This document shows positions 54,747 through 63,011 of a DNA stretch of 64,000 nucleotides, piece by piece. Origin of the DNA: Orrella daihaiensis (GTDB lineage Bacteria > Pseudomonadota > Gammaproteobacteria > Burkholderiales > Burkholderiaceae_B); contig NZ_CP063982.1 of assembly GCF_022811525.1 (NCBI RefSeq), forward strand, positions 1,116,001 through 1,180,000, written 5' to 3'. The notes beneath the pieces were generated by a model. The model saw nothing but the letters and a program-made list of their open reading frames with translations, was not told where the DNA came from and did no database searches. A program made the position numbers and the translations under genes. The stretch's first letter is position 1; every line of letters begins with the position of its first letter.

Positions 54747-55862
54747 ATGGGCGATATGCAAGAAATCCAACTTCTTCTGGTGCAGACTCAGACCGTGGCC
54801 GCACAACTGGCATTTCAGATGTGTGCCTCGTTCGGACTTGCCTTGGCATGGCTGGTGGTGGCCTTGGGTCTGGTCAGGCACTCGGCCGCGCCCGCATGGC
54901 GCGGGTTGTTTGCCCTGATTGCGCGCCTGGGCGTAGCGCTCGGGTTGTTGTGGCTGGTGGTGCTGTCGATTGCCTGGCCACCGTTACTGGAACGTACAGG
55001 TAATGTGCTGGGACCGATGGTGGCGGGTCTGGCGGCCATCAGCATCTTGACTGAAGTCTTGGCTGCGCGACTTGCACGCAGTACCCACCCTCGCTTTAAG
55101 GCGGTCGCCCATGGACTAACCGCCCTGGGCATGAGCCTGGCGTTGGGATTGGCGCTTTTGCTTCAGGCTTGGCTGCTTGATCCAACAGGGGTGGCGCTGG
55201 TGGATGGGCGTTATCAGATCATTGAATGGTCTCAGATGTTTGACAGTCGCTGGTTCATGCAGGGGTTGTTGGCGGCGGTGTTTGGGGCGGTGTTGTTACT
55301 GGCGGCCTGGTTGCAAGCACCTGGTGCGCGTGAGCGCCTGACTGTGCTGGCTCTGCCAGACGATTGGCAGCGGGCGCTGTCTGCGCTTGGTATTGCCGCG
55401 CTGCTTGGCTTAATGTGGCTTGTGAGCCGCTCGGTGGGTGCCGAGTTAAATCCAGTCACCCAGACGACCCAGACGCTCTATGAGGCATTGCTGAGCGGGT
55501 CGGGTCATTGGCCCTTGCGTCTGTTGTTTGTGCTGTGGGCCTTGACGCTGGCGGGCCTGGTGAGCAGGCTGGCGGCAAGCACTCGCACCAGTGTCGCCGC
55601 AGCGCGTCTGTTGAAACTCTCGTTGTTTGCGGCACCGCTTATGTGGCTACTCGTTTATTGGCAGCTGTTTGGCAAGGCCAATCTGTCTCAATTAGCTGGA
55701 TTGCCGGTCAAGGACCTGGTATCCATGCAGCCGCTTGTGGCTTTAGGGTTTGGTCTGGTGTTGGTGGTGATGGTGTTGGGCGCGGCGGTTTGGCTGCTGT
55801 GGCGGTACATCAATCGCCTTGATGAACTGGCGCGAGCCAACACAGCGATGGAGGCAACATGA
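54747..55862 (+). CDS. Degenerate cytochrome bd subunit I-like membrane protein (apparently no haem ligands)
   Basis: This 371-residue inner-membrane protein has about nine hydrophobic helices. Faint but ordered similarity to CydA is visible: RTGNVLGPMVAGLAAISI matches the YVGDIFGAPLAIEGLMAF region, and LLLQAWLLDPTG followed by IIEWSQMF matches VANGWMQNPVG..MVSFSEL. At the helix-I haem-ligand position there is no His (AFQMCASFGLALAW), and in WFMQGLLAAVFG the second ligand His is replaced by Gln. The only His residues are 45, 114, 122 and 254. The Glu of the APLAIEG motif is Gly. It overlaps a CydB-like gene by ATGA. It may be a non-redox or re-purposed relative of the oxidase; the alternative is an unrelated polytopic protein. 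Confidence 0.6.
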   Translation: MGDMQEIQLLLVQTQTVAAQLAFQMCASFGLALAWLVVALGLVRHSAAPAWRGLFALIARLGVALGLLWLVVLSIAWPPLLERTGNVLGPMVAGLAAISILTEVLAARLARSTHPRFKAVAHGLTALGMSLALGLALLLQAWLLDPTGVALVDGRYQIIEWSQMFDSRWFMQGLLAAVFGAVLLLAAWLQAPGARERLTVLALPDDWQRALSALGIAALLGLMWLVSRSVGAELNPVTQTTQTLYEALLSGSGHWPLRLLFVLWALTLAGLVSRLAASTRTSVAAARLLKLSLFAAPLMWLLVYWQLFGKANLSQLAGLPVKDLVSMQPLVALGFGLVLVVMVLGAAVWLLWRYINRLDELARANTAMEAT

Positions 55863-56869
55863 TTGACTCTTTGTCCGCTTCCATGGGTCTGGCTGCCACT
55901 GACCCGGTGTTCTGGATGCCGTTGGCCTTGATGTTGTTGGTCACGGTGCTGCTACTGGGGTTGCTGCTGCTTGATGGTATTGCGCTAGGTACTGGATTGC
56001 TGTTGCCTTGGGTCAGCGCTGAGCGGCGTGCCTTGTTGCTTGATTTGATTGCTCCCTGGCAGGCGGCTAACGAGCGCTGGTTGCCGATCATGTTAGGCGT
56101 GTCAATCGCAGGGTTCCCTATTGCCTGGTCGGTGATGATTGAAGGCTTGTACGTGCCATTTTTGATGCTGGTTTGCGGTGCGCTGTTGCGCAGCATTGCC
56201 ATGCGACTTGCACGACACGTCTGGTTATATGGCCTGGGCAGTTTGCTTGGCGCTTTGGGGTTTGGCTTGGTGCTGGCAGCTTACGTCACAGGCCAACGGT
56301 TTCATTGGTCATTTGTGGCGTTTGATTTGGTGGTGAGCTTGGCGATGGTGGCCGCGTTTGCGCTCTTGGCTGCAAGTTGGCTCGTGATCAAACTTCAGGG
56401 TGAGTTAGCTAACCGGTTGGCCAAGCTCGCGGCCGCCGCTGCGCGCTGGACTGCTGCCGGCATGGTGGCCCTGTCGTTCATGTTGGCACTAGCCAATCCA
56501 GCTATTTTCTATAAATGGACCCATGGCAATAATCTGGAGATGGCTGGCGTTTGGTGGCTGGTCATGTTGGTGGCGTTTGTGTGGCTGGATCGTTTGTTGC
56601 GTAGCTGGGAGCACCACCATGCGCAATCCCTGCGCGTGCCCGTGTTTCTAAGCTGGTTGTTGCTGGCCCTGATGTTTGCGGGTGTGGTCTACAGTATTTT
56701 TCCGTTTCTGGTGCTCGATGAATTAACACTTTGGGATGCGGCTGCACCGGTAGCACCGTTGTCGCTGGTGGCCTTGGCTGCTGGTGTTATCGCCGTGGTG
56801 GGTTTGGCCGCACAGGTTTGGGACTATCGTCGTTTATTGGCTGTGGAATCCGGAACACAGAGACAGTGA
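55859..56869 (+). CDS. Cytochrome bd subunit II (CydB)-like membrane protein
   Basis: This 336-residue inner-membrane protein has about eight helices. CydB landmarks are clear: LLDGIALGTGLLLPW (canonical DGFDxGxG loop, with the second Asp lost), RRALLLDLIAPWQAANERWLP (canonical R..MI..IAP.WDGN..WL), AGFPIAW, and a C-terminal FPFLVLDELTLWDAAAP matching FPF......S.T.WDA.S. It starts inside the stop codon of the CydA-like gene (ATGA), and recQ starts 2 bases after its end. Together the pair should form a CydAB-like heterodimer, although with a subunit I lacking visible haem ligands it is unlikely to be a normal quinol oxidase. No CydX-like small subunit was found. Confidence 0.72.
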   Translation: MIDSLSASMGLAATDPVFWMPLALMLLVTVLLLGLLLLDGIALGTGLLLPWVSAERRALLLDLIAPWQAANERWLPIMLGVSIAGFPIAWSVMIEGLYVPFLMLVCGALLRSIAMRLARHVWLYGLGSLLGALGFGLVLAAYVTGQRFHWSFVAFDLVVSLAMVAAFALLAASWLVIKLQGELANRLAKLAAAAARWTAAGMVALSFMLALANPAIFYKWTHGNNLEMAGVWWLVMLVAFVWLDRLLRSWEHHHAQSLRVPVFLSWLLLALMFAGVVYSIFPFLVLDELTLWDAAAPVAPLSLVALAAGVIAVVGLAAQVWDYRRLLAVESGTQRQ

Positions 56870-56871
56870 AC

Positions 56872-58479
56872 ATGACCCAGACTGTCGATGGCGGTTTAAT
56901 GGTGTCTAGCGCTCGCAGCGCCCCTGAAAAGGTACTTGGGCGTGTGTTTGGCCATCAGGCATTTCGCATGCAGCAAGCTCAAGTGATCGAGCACGTCATG
57001 GCCGGTGGCGATGCGCTGGTGTTAATGCCCACCGGTGGTGGCAAATCGCTTTGCTACCAAGTACCAGCGCTGCTGTTGGATGGCACCGCTGTGGTCGTTT
57101 CTCCTTTGATTGCCTTGATGCATGATCAAGTCCAAGCCTTGCGCGCACGTGGCGTGCGCGCGGCAAGCTTGAATTCGACCTTGACTCACGAGCAAAGCAA
57201 AGGGGTAGAGCAGTCTTTGTCTGCTGGCGAGTTGGATCTCTTGTACGTAGCGCCAGAAAGACTGGTGAGGCCACGATTGATGCAATTACTAAAAAACATC
57301 AAGGTCAGTCTCCTTGCGATTGATGAGGCACATTGTGTATCGCAATGGGGGCATGATTTCCGGCCAGAGTACCTGGCGCTTGAATCTCTGGCGGATCATT
57401 GGCCTGGCGTGCCTAGACTGGCGTTAACAGCCACGGCGACGCCGGCCACACGCAAAGATATTCTCGATCGATTGCGTCTGCCGCACGCGACCATCTTTGC
57501 CAGTGGCTTTGACAGGCCGAACATTTTTTATGAGGTTGTTGACAAGGCCGATGTGCGCGCGCAACTGCTTGCGTTCATCAACACACGTTATCGAGGGCGA
57601 TCTGGCATTGTATATACCGCCTCGCGCGCGCGCGCCCAGGCACTTGCTTCATGGCTTAATCGCCATGGCATTAATGCTTTGCCATATCACGCTGGGCTTG
57701 ACCGCGAGCAACGGACCAGGCATCAGGCCAGATTTGTCAGCGAGCCCGATTTGGTGATGGTAGCGACGATTGCGTTTGGCATGGGCATCGACAAGCCTGA
57801 TGTGCGATTTGTCGCGCATGTGGATATGCCCAGATCGCTTGAGCATTACTACCAGGAAACTGGCCGGGTAGGACGCGATGGCCAGCCTGCGACCGCATGG
57901 ATGGCTTACGGTCTGTCTGATGTGGCGCAACGCTACACCTTGGCCCGCGAGACCGAAGCAAGTGCCAGCCAGGCGCAACGTGTGATGGCCTCGTTTGATC
58001 AGATGCTGCAGTTTGCTGAGTCATTGACATGTCGTCGGGTGCAGTTGCTTGCGCACTTTGGGCAAGATAGCCATGCGTGCGGGCATTGTGACAACTGCCA
58101 AATGCTGCAAAGGGATCAACCACTCTGGGATGCAACCGAAGCAGCCCAGATGGTCTTGTCCACGGTCTATCGGCTCTGGCGTGAGCGCGGCCAGCGCTAT
58201 GGCTCAGGCCACCTGATTGATATCGTGCGAGGCAAACGCACGACCAGAGTGGTTGCGCAAGGGCATGACTCGCTGTCTGTGTTCGGTGTAGGTGCGCAGT
58301 GGTCAGTGCTGACCTGGCGCAATGTGGTCAGAAGGTTGATGGCTGAGCAGATGCTCGTGACCGATGATGAGGGTTACGGCACGTTGGCGATGACACCTGC
58401 GAGCGTGCCAGTGTTTAAGGGTGAGCGCAGGCTTTGGATGCGGCGGGACTCGATAAGTCAAATGGATCGACCCGATTGA
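56872..58479 (+). CDS. recQ: ATP-dependent DNA helicase RecQ
   Basis: This 3'-5' DNA helicase acts in recombination and repair. ATG at 56,872 (MTQTVDGGLM) follows the CydB-like stop by 2 bases, giving about 535 residues; ATG at 56,899 is an alternative. Motifs: QAQVIEHVMAGGDALVLMPTGGGKS (Walker A), IDEAHCVSQWGHDFRPEY (DEAH and aromatic loop), FGMGIDKPDVRFVAH and QETGRVGRDGQPA (motifs V and VI), the zinc site ACGHCDNC with the upstream CRRVQL, and an RQC winged helix near the end. The C-terminal HRDC domain of Escherichia coli RecQ is absent, so it is a short RecQ. The two Walker motifs look intact. Confidence 0.95.
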   Translation: MTQTVDGGLMVSSARSAPEKVLGRVFGHQAFRMQQAQVIEHVMAGGDALVLMPTGGGKSLCYQVPALLLDGTAVVVSPLIALMHDQVQALRARGVRAASLNSTLTHEQSKGVEQSLSAGELDLLYVAPERLVRPRLMQLLKNIKVSLLAIDEAHCVSQWGHDFRPEYLALESLADHWPGVPRLALTATATPATRKDILDRLRLPHATIFASGFDRPNIFYEVVDKADVRAQLLAFINTRYRGRSGIVYTASRARAQALASWLNRHGINALPYHAGLDREQRTRHQARFVSEPDLVMVATIAFGMGIDKPDVRFVAHVDMPRSLEHYYQETGRVGRDGQPATAWMAYGLSDVAQRYTLARETEASASQAQRVMASFDQMLQFAESLTCRRVQLLAHFGQDSHACGHCDNCQMLQRDQPLWDATEAAQMVLSTVYRLWRERGQRYGSGHLIDIVRGKRTTRVVAQGHDSLSVFGVGAQWSVLTWRNVVRRLMAEQMLVTDDEGYGTLAMTPASVPVFKGERRLWMRRDSISQMDRPD

Positions 58480-58523
58480 GCCTAGCTTGGCAAACCAATG
58501 CAGCGCTTGGCGGTGCTGAAACT

Positions 58524-58820
58524 TCATTTTTTAAGTTTTTTAACTGACACGTTTTTTTTTGTGCTTGGATTAACCTTGGACGCGTCCACTGCACAAGGGC
58601 CCGGATCGGTCACTCGTTTGATACCGATCTTGGCGAAAGTCACTGCTGCACCAGGTAACGGGGTTGTGCCTGGGCCGTCAAAGCTTCCAACTGCCATGTT
58701 AAGTTCGAAGTAAATTTCAAAAAAACCATCGTGATAATCATGATGTTTTATCAAGATTTTCGTGATCTCATCTAGGCTGTGAGCTGATTTTTGATTTACT
58801 GCTTCGTTCTCAATGGACAT
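58524..58820 (-). CDS. Third gene of the hicAB operon; unknown 98-residue protein
   Basis: The family is not recognised. The start follows an excellent ribosome-binding site (GGAGGAAAATC) placed inside the end of hicB, which it overlaps by 11 bases, so it belongs to the hicAB operon. The sequence has a helical N-terminal part (SLDEITKILIKHHDYHDGFFEIYFELNMAVG, with an HHDYHD cluster) followed by a Gly/Pro-rich segment (LPGAAVTFAKIGI, GPCAVDASKVNPS) and a Lys-rich end. No membrane segment is visible. It may modulate the toxin-antitoxin pair or be an unrelated cargo gene. Confidence 0.75.
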   Translation of the reverse strand: MSIENEAVNQKSAHSLDEITKILIKHHDYHDGFFEIYFELNMAVGSFDGPGTTPLPGAAVTFAKIGIKRVTDPGPCAVDASKVNPSTKKNVSVKKLKK

Positions 58821-59286
58821 GATTTTCCTCCGTGCTGTTATTGGAAAGAGTTGTCCAGTGCAGTCTTTGTCCAGACCCTGAAGTAGCCGTTGTTGATTTC
58901 AGCGAAACGAACCTAAGTATTAGCTGCAGGGCGGTTCGGCTTTGATGGTCCTCATTGGCATCAAGGAAAGATCTCAGTGCTTCCACCACAATCGCATTTA
59001 ATGATTTGCCGGTTTTTAAGGCCATTAGAGCGGCTCGACGGTGATCATTAGGAGGGACACGGACATTGAATTGACCCGACATTGACCTGTCTGGCGTCTT
59101 GCCTATTTCCTTACATGTTTCAAGGTAGTCGTCGACCGCGTTCTCGAACTCATACCTTAGTTTCGCCGGGTCTTTGGATTGGTAGGTAACAAGGTCGTCG
59201 ATAAATAGAAGCTTTCCTACGCAGACTCCGGTATCTAGATCTATTTCTGCGCTACCAATGTAGCTTTTGTAGTGGAGTGTTTTCAT
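58810..59286 (-). CDS. hicB: HicB-family antitoxin with ribbon-helix-helix domain
   Basis: This type II antitoxin has a partial RNase H-like HicB fold (about 1-60: YKSYIGSAEIDLDTGVCVGKL, YEFENAVDDYLETCKEIG) followed by a ribbon-helix-helix DNA-binding segment (QFNVRVPPNDHRRAALMALKTGKSLNAIVVEALRSFL-like, about 75-110). ATG at 59,286 (MKTLHYK) lies 7 bases after hicA and gives 158 residues. The last ~45 residues form an unusual Ser/Thr-rich extension beyond the normal end near SFLDAN; the third gene starts within it. HicB proteins bind HicA and repress the operon. Confidence 0.85.
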   Translation of the reverse strand: MKTLHYKSYIGSAEIDLDTGVCVGKLLFIDDLVTYQSKDPAKLRYEFENAVDDYLETCKEIGKTPDRSMSGQFNVRVPPNDHRRAALMALKTGKSLNAIVVEALRSFLDANEDHQSRTALQLILRFVSLKSTTATSGSGQRLHWTTLSNNSTEENHVH

Positions 59287-59293
59287 GTTCGTT

Positions 59294-59548
59294 TTAGATG
59301 ATTTGACTGTCCCGAAGCATTTGCACGATATTTTCAAGCATCCATTTTGCGACTATGGGTTGAGGATGTGGTTCATGGCAAATAATGGTTTTTGCTGTTT
59401 GGCGGTGGATGAACTTGCGTCTCGATCCTTTACCCGAGCGAAGCTCGAATCCTAAGTAGTCCAAAAGAGCCACCAGATCACTCCATCGGACATCTGACGG
59501 TGTTGGTGTTCGCTGTATTTTTTGTAGCGTCTTTTGGTACTTTGACAT
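59294..59548 (-). CDS. hicA: HicA-family toxin (mRNA interferase)
   Basis: This small RNA-binding toxin has 84 residues. Recognisable parts are the N-terminal helix (YQKTLQKIQRTP), RWSDLVALLDYLGFELRSGKGSRRKF and ICHEPHPQPIVAKWMLENIVQML, a pattern common in HicA proteins of the LHEPHP type. It has GSRRKF where the best-studied HicA proteins have GSH, so catalysis may depend on the His in the HEPHP region. The start lacks a clear ribosome-binding site. It is first in a hicA-hicB-unknown operon of lower GC than the flanking ruvB and recQ, consistent with acquisition. Confidence 0.85.
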   Translation of the reverse strand: MSKYQKTLQKIQRTPTPSDVRWSDLVALLDYLGFELRSGKGSRRKFIHRQTAKTIICHEPHPQPIVAKWMLENIVQMLRDSQII

Positions 59549-59836
59549 CGTAAAGCAACAAGTCCATTAATTGTAACTATTTTTAGTTACTTTATGAAAT
59601 GAGAGCGAAGGAATTGTCCAAATCAGGATATTTCGATTCCGCGCTAGACCCGTAAAAACGGGCCCAAACAGCTATTCGCAGTCATTAGGTTGACAATATT
59701 ATAATGATTGTCAAAAAACTAATCGTTTCGTTGGGGTGACTCACTGAATGTTGCAGGCACGCAAGCAGGGGACTAACCGCCGGTATATTTTTTTCGTGTA
59801 ACCGGCGCGATCCTTAGCGAATGAATCCGTTAAGGC
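59549..59836. other. AT-richer intergenic stretch between hicA and ruvB
   Basis: No gene is seen in these 288 bases. They hold the hicA promoter region, a palindrome at 59,690-59,714 and, 3' of ruvB, an inverted repeat CGCCGGT (59,778-59,784) / ACCGGCG (59,801-59,807) around a T-rich loop, possibly an mRNA 3' end. A short CCCGT / ACGGG hairpin lies near 59,649-59,662. Confidence 0.5.
59690..59714. promoter_or_regulatory. Palindrome TTGACAAT-N9-ATTGTCAA
   Basis: A perfect 8-base inverted repeat flanks a centre that itself contains TATAAT. It lies 142 bases upstream of the hicA start on the minus strand and could be an operator overlapping a promoter, for example for HicB's ribbon-helix-helix domain. 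Confidence 0.45.
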
Positions 59837-60901
59837 TTAAAACAACTCGCCACTGGCCGCACCGCTCTTGGGTGGCGTGAGCCCCAGATGGCGCCAGGTT
59901 GTTTGCGTGGCCACCCGCCCACGCGGGGTACGCTGTAGAAATCCGTTTTGAATGAGATAGGGCTCAATCACATCCTCGATGGTGTCGCGCTCTTCACCGA
60001 TGGCTGCTGCCAGGCTTTCGACGCCGACCGGGCCACCATCGAATTTGTGTACGATGGCTTCGAGCAGTTTACGGTCCATCAGGTCTAGTCCGGATGGGTC
60101 GACTTCAAGCATGCCCAATGCTTGGGCGGCGATGTCTTGGCTGATGATGCCATTGCCCTTGACTTGGGCAAAGTCGCGAACTCGTCGTAACAATCGGTTG
60201 GCGATTCGAGGGGTACCACGTGATCGACGAGCGATTTCTGCGGCGCCATCAGGCTCGATCTCGGCTTGCAGCAGCTTGGCATTGCGGGTGACGATACGGG
60301 CGAGTTCGTCGTGGCTGTAGAAATCAAGTCGTGAGACGATGCCAAACCGATCGCGCAAGGGATTGGTGAGCATGCCGGCGCGGGTGGTTGCACCCACCAG
60401 CGTGAAAGGTTGCAAGTCAAGCTTGACGCTTCGGGCGGCTGGCCCCTCGCCAATCAGAATATCGATCTGGAAATCTTCAAGCGCCGGGTAGAGAATTTCT
60501 TCGACCACAGGCGAGAGTCGGTGGATTTCGTCGATAAATAGAACGTCGTTTTTTTCCAGGTTCGTCAATAAGGCGGCAAGGTCGCCAGCACGCTCAAGCA
60601 CGGGCCCGGAGGTTTGGCGCAGGTTCACCCCCATCTCGTAGGCCACGATGTGAGCCAGCGTGGTTTTGCCGAGCCCCGGGGGGCCAAACAGCAAAACGTG
60701 ATCGAGCGCTTCACTGCGCCCGCGCGCGGCTTGAATAAAAATCTGCAGCTGATCACGCACAGTTTGCTGACCCACGTAGTCCTCGAGCGCTTTCGGTCGC
60801 AAAGCGCGCTCAACTGACTCCTCGTTGGGCGTTTGGCTAGTGGCGTCCACCAGCCGGGTAGCGGGGCCTGCCCCGGTAAATTGATCAGACTGAATGGCCA
60901 T
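59837..60901 (-). CDS. ruvB: Holliday junction branch migration ATPase RuvB
   Basis: RuvB is the hexameric AAA+ motor of the RuvAB complex that migrates Holliday junctions. ATG at 60,901 (MAIQSDQFTG) gives about 354 residues, the normal length. Motifs: Walker A LLFGPPGLGKTTLAH, Walker B LFIDEIHRLSP, sensor GATTRAGMLTNPLRDRFG, the arginine finger in the same segment, and the C-terminal winged helix (GFLQRTPRGRVATQTTWRHLG). Unusually, ruvA is not adjacent: three plus-strand genes lie between ruvA (63.6 kb) and ruvB. Confidence 0.97.
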   Translation of the reverse strand: MAIQSDQFTGAGPATRLVDATSQTPNEESVERALRPKALEDYVGQQTVRDQLQIFIQAARGRSEALDHVLLFGPPGLGKTTLAHIVAYEMGVNLRQTSGPVLERAGDLAALLTNLEKNDVLFIDEIHRLSPVVEEILYPALEDFQIDILIGEGPAARSVKLDLQPFTLVGATTRAGMLTNPLRDRFGIVSRLDFYSHDELARIVTRNAKLLQAEIEPDGAAEIARRSRGTPRIANRLLRRVRDFAQVKGNGIISQDIAAQALGMLEVDPSGLDLMDRKLLEAIVHKFDGGPVGVESLAAAIGEERDTIEDVIEPYLIQNGFLQRTPRGRVATQTTWRHLGLTPPKSGAASGELF

Positions 60902-60980
60902 GGAATTGTTTGGAGAAGATGCTTGCAACAATCGTACACTATCGGGAGGTTGCTTCGAGGATTTAAGGACACAGATCGCC

Positions 60981-62009
60981 ATGCCTAGTTCCCCACCAAA
61001 CATTGAACAGTCTTCATTACCCAACTACGCGGGTGTTGAACGTGCATCCCGTACTTTGGCGGGTGTGGCGCATCGCACGCCCGTGCTTAATAGCAATTCC
61101 CTGAATCAGGCGCTCGGCGCCGAGGTCTTTTTTAAGTGTGAACCAATGCAGCGCACTGGCGCATTCAAGTTCAGGGGGGCGTTTAATGCCTTGTCTAACC
61201 TGACATCTGACGAACGCGCCGCTGGAGTAGTGGCCTACTCGTCGGGTAATCATGCGCAGGCCATCGCAGCGTCCGGCCAGATTCTGGGGGTCAGCACTAC
61301 CATAGTGATGCCGCATGATGCACCGACTGCTAAGCGGGCAGCCACCGAGGGTTATGGTGCCAAGATTGTGGCCTACGACCGATATACAGAAAACCGCGAC
61401 GAGATCGCCGCCGATTTGGCCAAACGTCATGGTTACACGGTGATCCCACCGTTTAATCATCCTGATGTCATCTGCGGCCAGGGCACCGCGGGCAAGGAGC
61501 TGTTTGAAGACGTGGGACAGCTCGATGCGCTACTCGTATGCTTAGGCGGTGGTGGTTTGCTGTCCGGATGTGCTTTAGCAGCTTCGGTGCTAAGTCCCAA
61601 TTGCAAAGTCTATGGGGTCGAGCCTGAGGCAGGCGACGATGTGCGCCAGTCGTTGCAGGCGGGCAAGATCGTGTCGATTCCGACCCCCAAGTCGATTGCT
61701 GACGGCGCGGTCACCTCAGCGCCTGGTGAGATGACGTTTGCGTTGATGCGGCAGTACGTGACCGATATTCTGACCGTGTCCGATGCGCAGCTAGTACTTG
61801 CCATGCGCTGGTTTGCGCAGCGGTTAAAGTTAGTGGTGGAACCGACGGGATGCCTGGCAGCCGCGGCCGTACTGCAGCGTGTCTTGCCCATCGAACCCGG
61901 TATGCGAATTGGCGTGATTGTCAGCGGTGGTAATGTAGATCTGGCAAGCTATGGGGCATTTCTGTCAGATCCCAAATGGGACACTGGCCCGTGGATCGCG
62001 AGCAAATAA
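60981..62009 (+). CDS. PLP-dependent threonine/serine dehydratase-like enzyme
   Basis: This fold type II PLP enzyme probably deaminates threonine or serine, or racemises serine. ATG at 60,981 gives 342 residues. Landmarks are the PLP lysine K63 in RTGAFKFRGAFNAL, the substrate loop SSGNHAQAIA and the phosphate-binding GGGGLLSGCAL. It has no C-terminal ACT regulatory domain, so it resembles catabolic threonine dehydratase or serine racemase rather than biosynthetic IlvA. It is divergent from ruvB with 79 bases between starts and followed after 15 bases by the epimerase gene. Confidence 0.92.
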   Translation: MPSSPPNIEQSSLPNYAGVERASRTLAGVAHRTPVLNSNSLNQALGAEVFFKCEPMQRTGAFKFRGAFNALSNLTSDERAAGVVAYSSGNHAQAIAASGQILGVSTTIVMPHDAPTAKRAATEGYGAKIVAYDRYTENRDEIAADLAKRHGYTVIPPFNHPDVICGQGTAGKELFEDVGQLDALLVCLGGGGLLSGCALAASVLSPNCKVYGVEPEAGDDVRQSLQAGKIVSIPTPKSIADGAVTSAPGEMTFALMRQYVTDILTVSDAQLVLAMRWFAQRLKLVVEPTGCLAAAAVLQRVLPIEPGMRIGVIVSGGNVDLASYGAFLSDPKWDTGPWIASK

Positions 62010-62024
62010 CAAGGAGAAGTGGTC

Positions 62025-62942
62025 ATGCGTATTTTGGTGATTGGTGGCACCGGTTTTATCGGGCAACATGTGGTAGCCAAACTAGCCGCACGTGGTGACA
62101 AGGTGTTCGTGCCCACCAGACGGTTGCGCCATGCCCGTGACTTGATGGTCCATCCGACTGTCACCATCATGCCGGGCGACGTCCACGACGAGTCCGTACT
62201 TAATTCGCTGGTTCAAGGCATGGATGCGGTCATCAATCTGGTGGGTGTGTTGCACAGTCCGTCAGGACAGCCCTACGGTCCAGCCTTTGATGCGGCACAC
62301 GTGAAGCTGCCAGCGGCGATTGCGCGCGCGTGTGCAACTCACGGGGTGAAGCGGCTTGTGCATGTCAGTGCGCTTGGGGCGAGTGCCAATGGCTCGAGCC
62401 AGTACTCAAGGTCAAAGGCGGCCGGTGAGGCGGCGATTGCCGAGGTGGCTGCACAAACACCTGAACTGTGCACGACGATTTTTAGACCTTCGGTGGTGTT
62501 TGGTCCAGGGGATAAGTTCATGAACATGTTTGCCGGTCTGGCAAAATGGTTTTTCGTGTTGCCCTTGGCGGGCAGTAAAGCCCGTCTGCAGCCGGTTTAT
62601 GTTGAAGATGTGGCTCAAGCGATCGTGAATTGCCTCGATCAAAAGGGTACTTGCGGCCAGACATACGACCTCGCCGGCCCCGAGGTCTATACCCTTGGGG
62701 AACTAGTGGCGCTGGCAGCCAAGTACAGCGGCCATCCGCGACCAGTGGTTGATTTACCCATGGGCATTGGGCGCATGCAGGCCTGGTTCTTCGAGTGTCT
62801 GCCAGGTGAGCCCTTGATGTCACGCGACAATCTCGATTCATTGCAAACTGACAACGTCAGTGATCACCCCATGGATCCGATTCTGGGTGTAGTAGCCACG
62901 CCCCTCGAGGCGGTGGCACCGAGATACCTCAAGTCCTACTGA
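62025..62942 (+). CDS. NAD(P)-dependent epimerase-like protein, complex I NDUFA9 family
   Basis: This atypical short-chain dehydrogenase/epimerase has a Rossmann nucleotide-binding motif (ILVIGGTGFIGQHV) at the N-terminus, the VSALGAS and YSRSKAAGE active-site-like region (Tyr-x3-Lys as YSRSK) and FRPSVVFGPGDKFMNMFA typical of the NDUFA9-like branch. ATG at 62,025 follows AAGGAG at 8 bases; an upstream GTG at 62,019 is less well placed. 305 residues. The role is unclear; relatives bind NADPH and lack proven activity. Confidence 0.9.
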   Translation: MRILVIGGTGFIGQHVVAKLAARGDKVFVPTRRLRHARDLMVHPTVTIMPGDVHDESVLNSLVQGMDAVINLVGVLHSPSGQPYGPAFDAAHVKLPAAIARACATHGVKRLVHVSALGASANGSSQYSRSKAAGEAAIAEVAAQTPELCTTIFRPSVVFGPGDKFMNMFAGLAKWFFVLPLAGSKARLQPVYVEDVAQAIVNCLDQKGTCGQTYDLAGPEVYTLGELVALAAKYSGHPRPVVDLPMGIGRMQAWFFECLPGEPLMSRDNLDSLQTDNVSDHPMDPILGVVATPLEAVAPRYLKSY

Positions 62943-63011
62943 TTGCTTGAGCAGGCCGGATGTCAAACGGTTTGCTGAAAGTGGTTTTTAAATGTTTTTG
63001 TTGGAGATTTC

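Noticed and set aside
59690..59714. Fur-box interpretation of the palindrome upstream of hicA
   Set aside because: It shares an AATGATT core with Fur sites but lacks the full 19-base pattern, and no iron gene is nearby.
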